DNA of 64,000 bases from NCBI GenBank assembly GCA_905250115.1, contig CAJNOI010000046.1:1-64000 (forward strand), read 5' to 3'. Shown in pieces: positions 21,077 to 33,504 of the stretch (the stretch's first letter is position 1; every line of letters begins with the position of its first letter). The stretch comes from Adineta steineri. Taxonomy: Eukaryota; Rotifera; Eurotatoria; Adinetida; Adinetidae. The notes under the pieces are model-generated. The model did no database searches and was not told the DNA's origin. It saw only the letters and a list, made by a program, of their open reading frames with translations. The position numbers and the translations under genes are program-made.

Positions 21077-24000
21077 TCATTCTTTTTCTTCTTTACATTC
21101 TTTTAACTTATTAGATAACATTCGTATGACCTATAAATAAAAAAAACAAATTAAAAAAACAAATTTTAATAAATTTTAAATATACATTTTCTGTTGTAAT
21201 ATATTTTTTAGCTGATTGTATTTCTACATCTTCTAAAATTGCAACTGTTCTTGTTAATTGTTGATTATCTTCAGTATATTTTTTATTAATTTCTATCGAT
21301 TTTTCTAATTGATTTGTTAAATAATCCATTTGATTATTTAAATAAAAATTTTCACGTATGGTACGTTTGATTGTATCTGATATTTGATTTTTTGTACTCT
21401 GACGAAATTCAATAGCAAGATCATTTAAATATTGTATTGCTTCATTTTTTAATCTTTAAAAGAGAAAAATTGAAATGGAAAAAACATATTTCTCTTAACC
21501 TATTTTTAAATAAAATTAAAGCTATTTCCATTTGTTCTAAAGCATTTTTATACGCATTTTCTTTTTTTTTAATTAAATCTTTTAATTCATCAATTGTTGT
21601 TTCCATTGTTTGACGTTGATATTTAAATTCTTCTAATGCAACTAAACGTGTTTCTAAATATCAAAAGAAAAATATTAGTTTAATACAAAAAAAAAGTTTA
21701 CTAAATAACATATTTTCATTTTCAAGTTTTTCAATTTCTGTTTGAGAATTTTCTTTAAAATTTTGTAAAGTTTTTTCAAATAAATCTTTCTCATTTTCTT
21801 TCATTTGTTGTAAATCAATTAAACGATGATTTAAATCAAATACTTGTTCATTACGTAATTCAAGTTGTTGTTTTAAATACGAGGATATATCATGTTTATC
21901 TTTAAGTAAGATTTCAAATTGATCACCATATGATCGACACATTAATTCCAGTTCATCACAACGTTTTTCATATCTAAAATAAGATAAAATCTTTCTTATA
22001 GATTATTTTATGTATCGTACATTTATTCGTCGTAGTTCAACTTATGCAAATATTTATCGATCAAGTATCGAACATCCCGAAAAATTCTGGAATGAACAAG
22101 CTCAAAAACTTTTCTGGTTTAAAAAATGGAATAAAACCTATGATAAAGATAATCTTCTTAGACCACATTGGTTTCAAGATGGACAACTTAATATGACATA
22201 TAATTGTCTTGATCGACATATGCCAACACATGGAAATCAAACAGCTATTATACATGATTCAGCTATGACTGGTAAAGTAACTCATATTACATATAAACAA
22301 CTTTTACAACAAGTTAAAACTTTATCAAATGTTTTAAGTAAAAAATATGGTATTAAAAAAGGTGATGTTGTTTTAATTTATATGCCAATGATTCCTGAAG
22401 CTATTGTTGCTATGTTAGCGTGTGCTCGTATTGGTGCTATACATAATCTTGTATTTGGAGGATTCAGTGCAAATGAATTAGCAGTTAGAATTAAACATTC
22501 TCAACCTAAAGTTGTGATTTCTGGTGAGCAAAACAAAAACAATGATTATTTTAAAATATTGTTTATTTTTTTGTTAAGTCAATGTTGGATTTGAACCTGA
22601 ACGTACAATTAATTATAAGACTATTGTTGATGAAGCTATTAAAAAAAGTGATGTTAGTAATGAATCAATACAATGTATTATATTTAATCGATCAGAAGGA
22701 AAACAAGCTGATTTAATTTCAGGAAGAGATCGAGATTGGAATGATGTTATGAATAGTGTACGTGATCAACATGATTGTGAACCTGTTGAAGCAAATCATC
22801 CACTTTATTTACTTTATACATCTGGTATGGTAAATAATTTGAATTATTTATTCTATTGAAATTTCTTGTTTTTTTTCATAAAGGAACAACAGGTACTCCA
22901 AAAGCTATTGTTCGTCCAACTGGTGGTTATGCTGTTACATTACAATGGACAATGAAATATTTATATAATATTCATCCGGGAGAAGTTTGGTGGTCTGCTG
23001 CTGATCTTGGATGGGTAGATTTTTTTATTAGAGTAAAAACTATCAAATATAATCTCCTTTCTTTTTTTCCCTAAAGGTTGTTGGTCATTCCTACGGATGT
23101 TATGGTCCATTATTAAATGGATCAACAACAGTTATATATGAAGGGAAACCAATTGGTACTCCAGATGCATCAGCATTCTTTCGTGTAATAAATAATCATA
23201 AAGTTGTTAGTTCATTTTGGTCTCCAACTGCATTAAGAATAATTCGTCAAAATGACCCGGATAATAAACATGCAACAAAATATCCACTAGCACATTTTCG
23301 AGCTTTATTTGTTGCTGGTGAACATTGTGATCGAGATACTTTATTATGGGCAAGAGAAATCTTTCATAATAAACCTGTTATTGATCATTATTGGCAAACA
23401 GAAACAGGAGCGCCTGTTACAGCTGTTTGTTTAGGTCTTGAGAAAAATCCAGTAAAACAAAAAATAAATAAAAAACTTTGTATTTTTTCTTTCTTTCTTT
23501 TTTAATAAGGATCTTGGTCCACCAGGTTGTGCTGGACGTCCATGTCCTGGTTATAATTTACATTTATTTTCTTCGGATAATAAATCGAAAGAAGAAGAAG
23601 AATGTTCAAATGATGAATTAGGTCGTATTGTACTTAAATTACCATTACCTCCCGGATGTTTTACAACATTATGGAAAAATGATGAACTCTTTCATGAACT
23701 CTATTTTACAAGATATCCAGGTTATTATGATACAATGGATGTTGGTATACGAACACAAGATGGTTTTATTGAAACATCATCTCGTGCTGATGATGTATTA
23801 AATGTTGCTGGACATCGTTTATCAGGTGGACATATTGAACAAGCTATTGTTGAAAGTGGAAAAGTATCTGAATGTGCTGTTATTGGTTTAAAAGATGATG
23901 TTAAAGGACAAAAGCCTTTTGCTTTCATCGTATTAAACAAAGCGGAAGAAAATACTAAGTGAGTTAAAGAAAATCTGATTACTTATTATATTTTTTTATT

Positions 24001-24424
24001 TTTATAGTTTTTCTGAAATTGAAAAGGCTATTGTAGCAACTGTTCGACAACAAATAGGTCCTGTTGCAGCATTTAAAAAATTTATTACGGTTAAACGTTT
24101 ACCAAAAACACGATCAGGCAAAATAGCACGAAATACTTTAACTGCTTTACTCAATGGAAAATCATTTCGTATACCGAGTACAATTGAAGATGCAAGTGTC
24201 TATGATGACTTACGTATTGAATTAACAAAAGCTGGTTATAAAAATTTAGGTGAATCAAGTCAAATGTAAACATACTTGATTAAACGTACTTCTAAGGATT
24301 TAATTTGATCTAAATAAAATTCTTTTTGTTCTTCATTTATAATTGATGGATTTGTAAATGATTTTTGATTGACATTTTTCTTTTTTTTCGATTTTTTCTT
24401 TTTTGGTTTTTTTAATGGTGGCAT
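21077..24424 (-). CDS. Ciliary-type coiled-coil protein (DUF4515/BBOF1-like), hosting a nested gene
   Basis: Exons 24424-24276, 21973-21702, 21653-21500, 21453-21186, 21130-21077 join in frame to 298 residues. The product starts with a lysine block (MPPLKKPKKKKSKKKK), then an almost continuous coiled coil (LDQIKSLEVRLIKYEKRCDE, DLNHRLIDLQQMKE, LNNQMDYLTNQLEKS). The basic leader, the layout and the REN-x-L-x3-M-x2-L spacing resemble DUF4515 proteins of cilia and basal bodies such as BBOF1/CCDC proteins; the exact orthologue is uncertain. Intron 1 runs 24275-21974 (2302 bp), far longer than the ~50-nt norm here, and encloses the whole ACSS3 gene on the opposite strand. The donor is only six bases past the ACSS3 stop. 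Confidence 0.8.
22010..24269 (+). CDS. ACSS3: Acyl-CoA synthetase short-chain 3 (propionate-CoA ligase type), nested
   Basis: ATP-dependent ligase making propionyl-/acetyl-CoA from the free acid, mitochondrial in animals. Exons 22010-22523, 22579-22824, 22884-23014, 23077-23451, 23510-23958, 24008-24269 give 658 residues (human ACSS3 is 686). The N-terminus MYRTFIRRSSTYA is basic and serine-rich like a mitochondrial presequence. Motifs: P-loop TSGTTGTPKA (about 252-261), DLGWVVGHSYGCYGPL, YWQTETGAP, GYYDTMDVGI, RADDVLNVAGHRL, and the C-terminal PKTRSGK with the acylation-regulated lysine near residue 610. The gene lies wholly within the first intron of the minus-strand coiled-coil gene, so the two transcripts are antisense over pre-mRNA. 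Confidence 0.95.
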
Positions 24425-25094
24425 TGTGTATATGATATTAAAACAGTTAGACAATAAATTAGCATTTTTAGAAAAAGGCGCTACTACTTCTTCTTTTTTT
24501 TTATTGAGAATATTTTATGTCATAACGTTTTCTTTTCTTTTTGTTGTGACAAGATAAGAGAATCAAAATTCTTTCGTTAATTAACATTCTTTATTTCTAT
24601 ATAGTGAGAGAATATGTAATATAATTCAAGACAATAATCTGTTGTTTTTTTTTCTTCTTCTCCCTCTCTCCCTCTTTATTTTTTTGAGTCTTCTAATACT
24701 ATCAGGTTTTTATTTAATAAAGGAAAAAAAAGCTGAAGCTGTTTTATACTTAGAATATTATAGAAGATTATTTATAAGATTCTTTTCATCTACACATTTT
24801 ATATAACGAGACAGGATGAGAAATATCTCTCTAAAAGAAAAAAAAAATTATGGTAGGAAAAGAAAATAGTAAAAAAACTGACTTCTCTCATAGAAAACGA
24901 GAAGAAGGAAAACATCATTATGCATTCGTTTTACAATTAGACATTGTTAAAAGAAAAATAGTGAAGAGTCAGAGAAAGTACGAGAGAGAAAAATCTACTC
25001 TTTTTTCTTCTTCTTCTTCTTCTTCTTGCATTAATGTTCGCTGTCTATGACTTTTTATATGCGTAAGCTGCTTGATATCTAACAAACAAAAACT
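24425..25094. other. Intergenic, likely divergent promoter
   Basis: Between the start of the minus-strand coiled-coil gene and the start of the plus-strand globin. Contains pyrimidine tracts (24640-24690) and a TTC microsatellite at about 25004-25027. The 66-codon ORF at 24850 is low-complexity and not supported. Confidence 0.5.
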
Positions 25095-25830
25095 ATGGGA
25101 TGTACACCATCAATTGGACCACCAGCAGCGATAAAACCAGCTGAAAATGGAGAAACAAATAATGATTCAATATTTACTGCAGACGAAAAATTAAAATTAA
25201 AAGAAGTTTGGGTTACTGTCAAGCAAAATAATATGAAAAAATTAGGTGATGATATTATGGATAGGTAAGAATTATCTATTATAGAATAGAATGTATCTTT
25301 TCTTTTCTTTTATTTAGAGCCTTAAAAAAAAGTTCAACACTATTAATCTATTGGCAAAATTTTGCTAATCTTGATCCAAGTAATAATTTAACATTTAGTG
25401 AAAATGAATCAGTGATTAATACTGATGCAATAGCAAGACAAGTGTACAGTCAACATGGTTATAAAATTCTAGACAAAATTGATCAATTAATAATGACAAT
25501 GGTCGCACGTACTGCTACAGCAAATAATAATGAAACTGCTCTTAATGAATCATTTCGTCGTGTAGCTGAATCACATTTAGAATATAAAATTTCACAAAAT
25601 CATGTAGATGTAAGAAATAGAATCATAATCTCAGTATATGTATATCTCTGTTTATTTTCTCTTAGGTTATCTGTGAATCATTTCTTGAAAGTTTAAAAAA
25701 TTTAATGTATCAAAATGGACATGAATGGACAATAAAACATGAATTAACATGGACAAAATTGTTTACTTTAACAACAAATAAATTTTTATCATCAATACCA
25801 TCATCGACAACAAAAAAAACAATATCGTGA
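25095..25830 (+). CDS. Globin with N-terminal myristoylation/palmitoylation signal (globin X-like)
   Basis: Exons 25095-25264, 25318-25609, 25666-25830 join to 208 residues. After a 27-residue leader comes a globin fold: helix A FTADEKLKLKEVW, CD region YWQNFANLD (F72 a likely CD1 Phe), distal histidine in SQHGYKIL (H103), proximal histidine in RVAESHLEY (H143), and a helix G/H region with HELTWTKLF. Distal-proximal spacing is longer than in myoglobin because of an Asn-rich insert (ATANNNETALN). The protein begins MGCTPS: Gly2 fits N-myristoylation and Cys3 palmitoylation, as known for membrane-bound globin X. Neuroglobin or another invertebrate globin remains possible. Role likely respiratory, redox or signalling at a membrane. 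Confidence 0.85.
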
Positions 25831-27781
25831 TATAATCTTTTATTTGTTTTTTTATTTAAATCTACTGAGTTTTCTTTTTCTAATAAAGATGATTTTCAAG
25901 AACACAATCATTTTGTGTATAAATTATTATTAATGTCAGATAAATCTTTTCCGTTAGAAAAAACAACCCAATGTCATAGATAACCTTGGATAAAGAATTA
26001 TTAGTTTTAAAATTTTATTACTAAAAAAGTTTTTCTTTTAGTACTCTGTTCGTGATGTTTTACATGAGAAAAAAAATAGAGGTTTCATCTTACGCAGTTT
26101 CTTTTTTAACTAACTTCTTTTTTTTCCTCTCCCTCTCTCCACCTATTAATTATCTATCATAGAAATGAACGTGTTGTTAAGCTGCTTTTCTTTAATATCA
26201 CGAAAGATAAGAAAAAAAAAAATTTCTCATCTTATGAAAGACAATGTTATGATGGTAAAAGACTTTAATTAAGTCGGAAGAAGAAGAAGAAGAAAAAAAG
26301 ATAATTTTATCCTTCAACTTTTTTTCTTCTTATTTTCATGATTCACGATGTTGTTTTGTAAAAGGGAAAAATATTTTATTAATTATATTGAAATAATGAA
26401 AAAACTAAAAGATAGGATTTTAATTTCTAGATAGATAAAATTTCCTTATCATTTGAATGTTTTCTATAAATTAATATTATTTAGAATAAGGATTCAACTA
26501 CAATGAAAAAATTCTATTAAAAAATAATCAACTTTATGATTAATATTGTTTTGCAATATATACTTTATCATTTTGTCTACAAAGAAATATGAAACAATTA
26601 AGAGATATTGTCGAGAGTCAAGATTAAATAAACCATAATTAGTTGTCTTCATATATTTTTTATAATTTCATTGAACAAAGAAAAAAAAGAAAAGTCAGTT
26701 GATTTTTTTCTACACTTTTGACTTCATCGTTTCATTAAAATGTAAATGGAAACGTTGAACAAATATAAATTGGATACATGATACTTGTTGAAATAAATTT
26801 TTTTTTATTTACTTAAAAACTATATCGTAATATTATATTATGTTGTCATGATTTTAGTTTTTAAATTAAACTATTTTAAATAATTTATTTTGTCTTCCAT
26901 GAAAGAGTACATGTCAGATATAATTATAGGAACTAAAATTAATATAATTAATGTTGTTTTCTTTTTTCTTCAGTTAATATTACTTCTGCTATTAATATCA
27001 TTGCCATATTGCTTGAATAAATCATCTACTTTGAACACTATGCAAGTTAAGATAAGCTTATTCAAAGGAAGAAATACCGACAGGTGGGTGTACTATTAGG
27101 TTTTATTTTAGGAACAAAAAAACTTGTACGACTAATTTTGTTTTTCTAAATCATCCAACAAAAATCTCGTTCAAAAAGTGTGTTCTTTTAAAGTACTTTT
27201 CGTATTTTAGTAGGCGTTTTAAAGTGTTCTTATTATTTAGATAATAAGTGGTAGATTAAATCAACATAAGATCTTAGAGAAATAGAATTGTTTATCTTTA
27301 AATTATTGAAGATTATTTATTATTCCTTTATTCATTTAATTAATATATTTATTTTTTATATTCATTTTTCTATACAAATAAAATATTAAGTTATATACAA
27401 AAATAAATAAATATCTTATTTGGAAGTTTTACATTCAATTATTTTTCTTTTATCAAAGTCTTCTCATTCATTTCTTTAAATAAATTAAATTAATCCTTTC
27501 AGTCCTGTAGTAGTAAAAACGTTATACATGTTTTATAACAATGTGTGTGAGTGTGGGTGTAAGTATAATACTCACACCCAGATCTACTTCTTTCTATCGA
27601 AGGAAAATACAGAAATACTTTGTAAACTGTTTTACGAATGTCGAGGCTCAAATATGTACTGTATCGTTTTTATTGGCAGTAAAAGCAAAACAACTCTGAC
27701 ATCGAATATATACAAAACAGTCTGATATATTTGGTTGATGCGATGTTCGATTTAATGCGTTTTTGCAGATAGACGCAAAAT
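25831..27781. other. Intergenic, AT-rich
   Basis: No supported gene. It carries a GAA run near 26278-26297, long AT tracts and a G-rich/C-rich hairpin at 27541-27582 (GTGTGTGAGTGTGGGTGTAAG / CTCACACCCA with a short loop). The ORFs at 26890 and 27528 have no recognisable protein character; the second runs through the hairpin. Confidence 0.5.
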
Positions 27782-28409
27782 TCAGATGACTTCACCGTTC
27801 ATCAGTTCATCCAAGTCGAAGATAATCTCTTTGATGGTTGCATCGTTGTATGCTGATTTAGAATTGAAAACATACTTGATAAATTCCATATTTGAAATAA
27901 AGTTAAAAATAAAATCGATTCGATGATGATTTTCTCGAGCTAGATGATTTCCAATAATTGACTGCATGAGCTTTTGACATTTTCTCCATTTTCGTTGCAG
28001 TATGAATCGATCGACAGGGAAATTAGTTTCGTAAAGGTCTTTCAAATATTTTGCGAACGAAATGAATTCTTCGCGAAAGTCTTTCAACAATGTGAGTTCA
28101 TCTTCACTGAATACGTTCTTATTATTGTAGAACACTTGTAAGTTAATTAATAATTCGAGTATCCATTGTGTCAGATTATCCGCCTGTTGTATATTGCCCG
28201 AAAAGCCTACTGCCAAATTGTGAAGATTGTTTATAATTCGGTTAACTTTTTCATAAATGAAGAATTTTGCAACATATGGATTCGAGAGTTTGCTAGCAAT
28301 TAAAAGAAAATAAATCGTATGTATTTGTTTAATTGTCTTTACTACTAAAACTCTGTTACCCTAGCATGTAAAGCTGCATGCGAATTCTATAACTCTGCGC
28401 CGAAATCAT
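27782..28409 (-). CDS. TNFAIP8-like (TIPE family) protein
   Basis: Exons 28409-28360 and 28292-27782 join over a 67-nt intron to 186 residues, the normal TIPE length (184-198). TIPE proteins are all-helical cytosolic carriers of phosphoinositides that act in apoptosis and inflammation signalling. Family-like strings: ILELLINLQVFYNNKNVFS, DELTLLKDFREEF, RKCQKLMQSIIGNHL, HHRIDFIFNFISNMEF, and the terminal DLDELMNGEVI. The first exon is short; its Met (28409) is the best of the visible starts, but an upstream exon could exist because the frame continues into an acceptor-like stretch. The familiar AQKK segment at the N-terminus of vertebrate members is not recognisable. Confidence 0.85.
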
Positions 28410-30277
28410 TTGAGGCACTATTGCTACTATATCTAAAAAAAGAAATGAAATGTTTTCTAATTATATATAAATCGTGCATCTGATCGCCTACCGTCATTAC
28501 CATTAACAATGTATGTTGGGGAATGTGAACACCAGTTTATCATGTCTTTTCGAATAAAAATCGAATCAATACAAACATTATACAACTAAAAATTAAGCTT
28601 ACTAAATAGATATGACACCCAACTTTCATCCATGCCTTGCTTGTTTTTGTTAATATCGATATTTCAAATGATCGCACCAGTATGCGACAAACAACGACTT
28701 ACGAAGAAAAAAATGTGCAAAATAGTCGAAGAAAAAGTTTCTTATAAAGAGTTGTTTGTCTTTATCTCCTGTAAGGTGAGTCCGCGAAAGAAGATGTTAG
28801 ATTGTTTTCGCTGCAAGAGATAAGATAACCTTATACAAAAACAACCTTTTTTCTACAGGGACAAGGACGAGTGAGATAAATAATTTCTTCTGTATTCGCA
28901 TATTCTTATTCTACTCAACTCCGGTTTACTTTTCGTAACAATAGATTTACTAGGAACTTGAAGTTGTAAACATCTTACCCATTATAATAGTCTCGGGTAA
29001 TATCAATTAAAGGGTGTGGGTTGACATATATATCCTACACCCACATCTCGTAACTTGCACGTTGCTTCTTGACTTACTCTGATTGCTGAATATGAATTGT
29101 CTAAGGAAAGACATAAACTCAAAAATATTGAAAATTCATCAATAGACTTCAATTCCTTAACTTCATGGATGATTAATTATATTGTATAAAATACTATTAT
29201 TTTCTCAAGCCAATCATCTCCTAACGGAAAATTATAGCAGAAAGCTTTAAGAAACTTATCGTAAATTGGTCATTTTTCTATAAGGAAAGATTATTTCGAA
29301 AAAAAACTAATCCTTATATTTAAATCTACTGATATTTTTTTGACTTATGCGTCAATACTAGTGATATTATAACAATTTTAACAATACTTATATGAATCCA
29401 TATCAGATAGGTACTATTCAAGAAAAAGCTTCTCAAGAGGATTATATGAGACTTGATCGACTCTCGTAAGAAAGAAACATGAAACAATAGATCGCATAGA
29501 TTAATATTATTCTTTACATTTTCAAGCTTGAGATTATTTCAACTTATTCATTATTATTAATCAGTCTTGTCTTGATCATAATTTAGTTAGAATATCAAAA
29601 GTAGTAATAGAACAAAAAGTTATTACTATATACAGTGATTATGAAATCAAGCGTTATCTTATTGTGATACCTGACTATTCTTTAGCTGTTGGCATCATAA
29701 TCAGATTTCGATAAAGAGCTGTTTTTTTCGATGTATATACCGCAGATATATAGAGTATCGTTTTTAATACTCGAATTGTCTGTCTATAATTCTAATCAAA
29801 TATTAATAATTTTCATTTCAGACATGGACATACAAAATCATTTCATTTTTTAGTTTTCTTTTCGAACAACTAATAGTATAACATTTACAGTTGTTTTTAC
29901 GAACAATTATAATGTAGTCTTCGATATATTTCATTTTTTAAATATTTTTAAAAGAATCTAGCAATTGAACAAAAACAAGTGAAAAAGAAAGCCATTTAGC
30001 CTGTGCTGATTATAACCGAGAACACAATATTTATGTCCGTTATACAGTATTTTATATCGATAAAACAGTCTTAAAAAATGTTATGTACAGTTGCTATGTC
30101 GATTCTGTCATTCTGTAGTATGACATTATTCTTTTTTATTTTTTTCTTCCAACAAGTAATTGCAACATCATGTGAAGCGAATGACAAAGCAAACATCTAC
30201 TCATTTAATCGGAAGAAAAGAAACACATACAGCTAACATATAAAACTACGCAGCACGCATTTCATCAACAGTTAAGA
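28410..30277. other. Intergenic
   Basis: No gene recognised. A G-rich/C-rich hairpin lies at 29011-29047 (AGGGTGTGGG...CCTACACCCACA). Short ORFs at 28632 and 29393 are not supported. The final ~150 bp resemble the upstream region of the second F-box/LRR gene (see the promoter entries). Confidence 0.5.
30126..30277 (+). promoter_or_regulatory. Promoter duplicated between the two F-box/LRR genes, TATA-like box
   Basis: This stretch and 40228-40383 share blocks (TTTTTTCTTCCAACAAGTA, CAACATCATGT, ACGCATTTCATCAACA) while the intervening DNA differs. A TATAAAA at 30239-30245 lies 33 bases before the ATG; the second copy has CATATAAG at the matching place. Conserved upstream blocks imply the promoter was copied together with the gene. 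Confidence 0.6.
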
Positions 30278-33200
30278 ATGGCAAATCACACTGTCGTCAG
30301 CTTCCATACGTTACCGGTAGAACTTGTCTATCGAATTCTAGATCATCAATCCCATTTCAGAATTATATGCTCAATGAGAAACGTGTGTCAACGGTTCAAC
30401 AAGATCATAGACAGTTATGGTCAATATCGGGTAAATTTTTTTGCTACCATGATAGTTTAATTTTTATGAATTGACGCTCAAGTTATTTTTCATTTCTGCT
30501 TTCTCCATGCAAGTATAGATTGACTTCAATAGAGTATACATGAATAAACAATATGTCACTTAAAATAATTCGAAAATTATTCCTCTCTCCCCAAAAATTC
30601 ATTTTTTGTATTATGAGAATATGTTAAATAATAATTTTTGTCTTTCTTTCTTTTCAATCTCAGCTATATATGACACATTTGAAACTATGCATGATGTCAT
30701 AAACATAGAATGAAAAGGGACAAAGCATAGGTATTTGTTTTTTGCATGTGTCTAACCATCTTTTTTTAAATATCATTTCGATAATAAATATTAGATCTTG
30801 AAAAAAAATAACAGTCTGCAAACTAATTTATCTTATTATACATAACATCTCAGAAATTTCTTTGAGAAATATCTCCGACAAATACTCTGAGAACATGAAC
30901 TACTGTGAGTATAGGTAACGGTTGATGTGCATGGAGAGAAGATTGTCACACAGCACCATCCACAGTCTCATTCAATCACATCATTCACACTAATACCATT
31001 GATATAGAACCTTTTCTCAAGGAATACTGCTTCTCAAGCAAGTTTTTGCTGAGAATATTTGCTCTAAAACGCATTTCATCTCAGCTATAGTTTTTAGGCA
31101 CGAAATTTCGACGATAATTTATTACATTATGAAATCAAAATCCGTTTATCAGAGATAGTTTTGTGCCACATTTCAGTACGTGTTCCACTTCTTCTTATAC
31201 TAATTCCAATTTTATGAAATAAATTGTTTCACTCTTTATAAACCAATCTTCTTTCATGCACACAGCTGGATAACGCCATGAAAAGCAACAATTGAAATCA
31301 ATAGATATTCTCACAGATCTAAATTCTACCCATAGATAAATCAACGTTGGATAACTCACACGAAGTTTCTGTAGAAAATACACAACTAATATTATGAATG
31401 AAGACATAAGTAACCCAACCATCCACTTCTAGTAAGAAACTATCTTTTCCCATAGCATTAGGATACTAATAAGCGATCCACACTACATTATTAGATTTTA
31501 AACTCTTTGTTACAATACATCGCGCTTTCGGCATATAAAGCAATACCTCACAATTATTTTCTCCAGGGTCAATTTTTACCATCTTTCGCAAACATTTAAG
31601 ACTTATAGCTACGGATACATGACAAATTCCTAAACATTTGTATTTCTAAGTAACTTCTTTTTAATTCAACTTTCTATCCGATATTATTCAGCACTCTATA
31701 GAATCTGAAATCATAGAAATATCCAAACTCATATCTATGCAGCCTCCAAGCAGACTCACTACAACGTTCATTTCTCTGAAATAATTCTAGACAGCAGCGA
31801 CTAAATGCTCTATACATTCCTCTGTATTATATCTTCACTTGCACTTTTTTATCGAAACTCTTACCATACTAAACTTCTTGAGATATCAAAACGGAGAGGT
31901 TCGCACAACTTCATTTGATCAATGGATTGCGGCACAATCCAGTACTTCTCATTCTTTCTTTATTAATATTATGTCTTCACCTACACTTTTTCATATAGCA
32001 ACTCACCACACTAGATCTCTCGAGGAAAGGAATTAGAGATATTGAAGCACAACGTTTTGGTAATGGATTAAGAAACAACACAGTAAGTCGCACTGTCGCT
32101 TTATTTGTATTGTGCCTTTACCTGCACTTTTTTCATCTAGACACTCACCACACTGACTCTCGAACATAATGAAATTAAACATGCTGGTGCACAACACTTG
32201 GCTGATGGATTAAGACACAACAATGTAGTTCTCATTCCCTTTACCTACCCTATATCTTTATCTCCACTTTTTTCATTTAGGTACTCACCACACTAAATCT
32301 TCACCATAATCAAATTGGAGATACCGGAGCACAACATCTGCGTGACGCACTAAAATACAATACAGTAGTTCTCAATCTCTTTATCTATACCATATCTTTA
32401 CCTCCACTTTTTTCATCTAGGCACTAACCACAATGAATCTCCAAGGTAATGACATTGGAGATATTGGAGCACAACATTTGGGTGATGGATTACGACATAA
32501 TACAGTAATTCTCATTCTCTTTATCTACGCGATATCTTGATCACCACTTATTCATGTAGACACTCACCACATTGAATCTGCAATGGAACAACATCGGAGG
32601 TACTGGAGCACAATATTTGGGTAATGCATTACGACATAACACAGTAATTCTCATTCTCTTTATCTACGCGATATCTTGATCACCACTTATTTATCTAGAC
32701 ACTCATCATACTAGATCTTTGGGGGAATAGAATTAGAGATATCGGAGCAAAACATTTGGGTGATGCATTACAACACAACACAGTAAGTCTCGCTCTTTCT
32801 TTATTTATATTGTGTCTTGATCTCCACTTTCTCATCTAGACACTCACCACACTGAATCTCCAATGGAATAAAATCGGAGATACTGGAGCACAACATTTGG
32901 GTAATGGATTACGAAACAACACAGTAATTCTTGTTCTCTCTTTATCTGTCGTATCTTTACCTTCACTATTTTATCTAGACACTCATGACATTGAAACTCC
33001 AAGAGAATAAAATCGGAAGTACTGGGGCACAATATTTGGGTGATGCATTACAGCACAACAAAGTAAGTCTCATTTTTTCTCTATTTATATCGTGTCTTTA
33101 CCTCTACTATTTTATCTAGACACTCACCACATTGAATCTCCAAGGGAATAAAATTGGAGATATTGGAGCACAACATTTGGGCAATGGATTACGAGACAAC

Positions 33201-33504
33201 AACGTAATTCTCATTCTCTCTATCTACGCCATGTTTTGATCACGACTTATTCATCTAGACACTTACCATACTAGATCTCCAATGTAACCAAATTGGAGAT
33301 ATTGGAGCACAACAACTGGGCGATGGATTGGTAGACAACACAGTAAGTCCCATTCTCTCTTTATTTATATTGTGTCTTTAATTTCAATTCTTCATCTAGA
33401 CACTCACCACACTGGATGTTCGCGATAATGGAATTGGACTTTACGGTATAGTTCAACTGAGTACGATTGTTCGCCGCAATAATAGAAAAGGACGAGGATC
33501 GTGA
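30278..33504 (+). CDS. F-box / leucine-rich-repeat protein 1 (one LRR per exon)
   Basis: The first exon, 30278-30430 (51 codons), is an F-box: LPVELVYRILDHQS...MRNVCQRFNKIIDSY. Then come ten 84-nt phase-0 exons, each one 28-residue ribonuclease-inhibitor-type LRR: 31999-32082, 32141-32224, 32281-32364, 32421-32504, 32560-32643, 32699-32782, 32840-32923, 32979-33062, 33120-33203, 33259-33342, and a last exon 33400-33504. Consensus repeat: TLTTLNLQxNxIGDTGAQHL. The model gives 365 residues. F-box proteins recruit substrates to SCF ubiquitin ligases and the LRR would bind the target. The ~1.57-kb intron after the F-box holds decayed repeat units, including a broken LRR exon at 31857 whose acceptor reads ATCGA instead of CTAG and which carries a one-base shift. 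The original gene was probably longer. Confidence 0.8.
31752..33504 (+). repeat. Tandem LRR exon-intron units, ~140-bp period, decayed at 5' edge
   Basis: Exon starts step by 142, 140, 140, 139, 139, 141, 139, 141, 139 and 141 bp. Introns are themselves similar (GTAATTCTCATTCTCT...CACTTTTTCATCTAG), so the DNA unit is exon plus intron. Units at about 31752 and 31857 are degenerate. The array looks like a CRISPR at low resolution but is coding. Confidence 0.85.

Noticed and set aside
30278..33504. Viral or retroelement origin for the F-box/LRR array
   Set aside because: No reverse transcriptase, integrase or LTRs; unit structure is exon-intron duplication.
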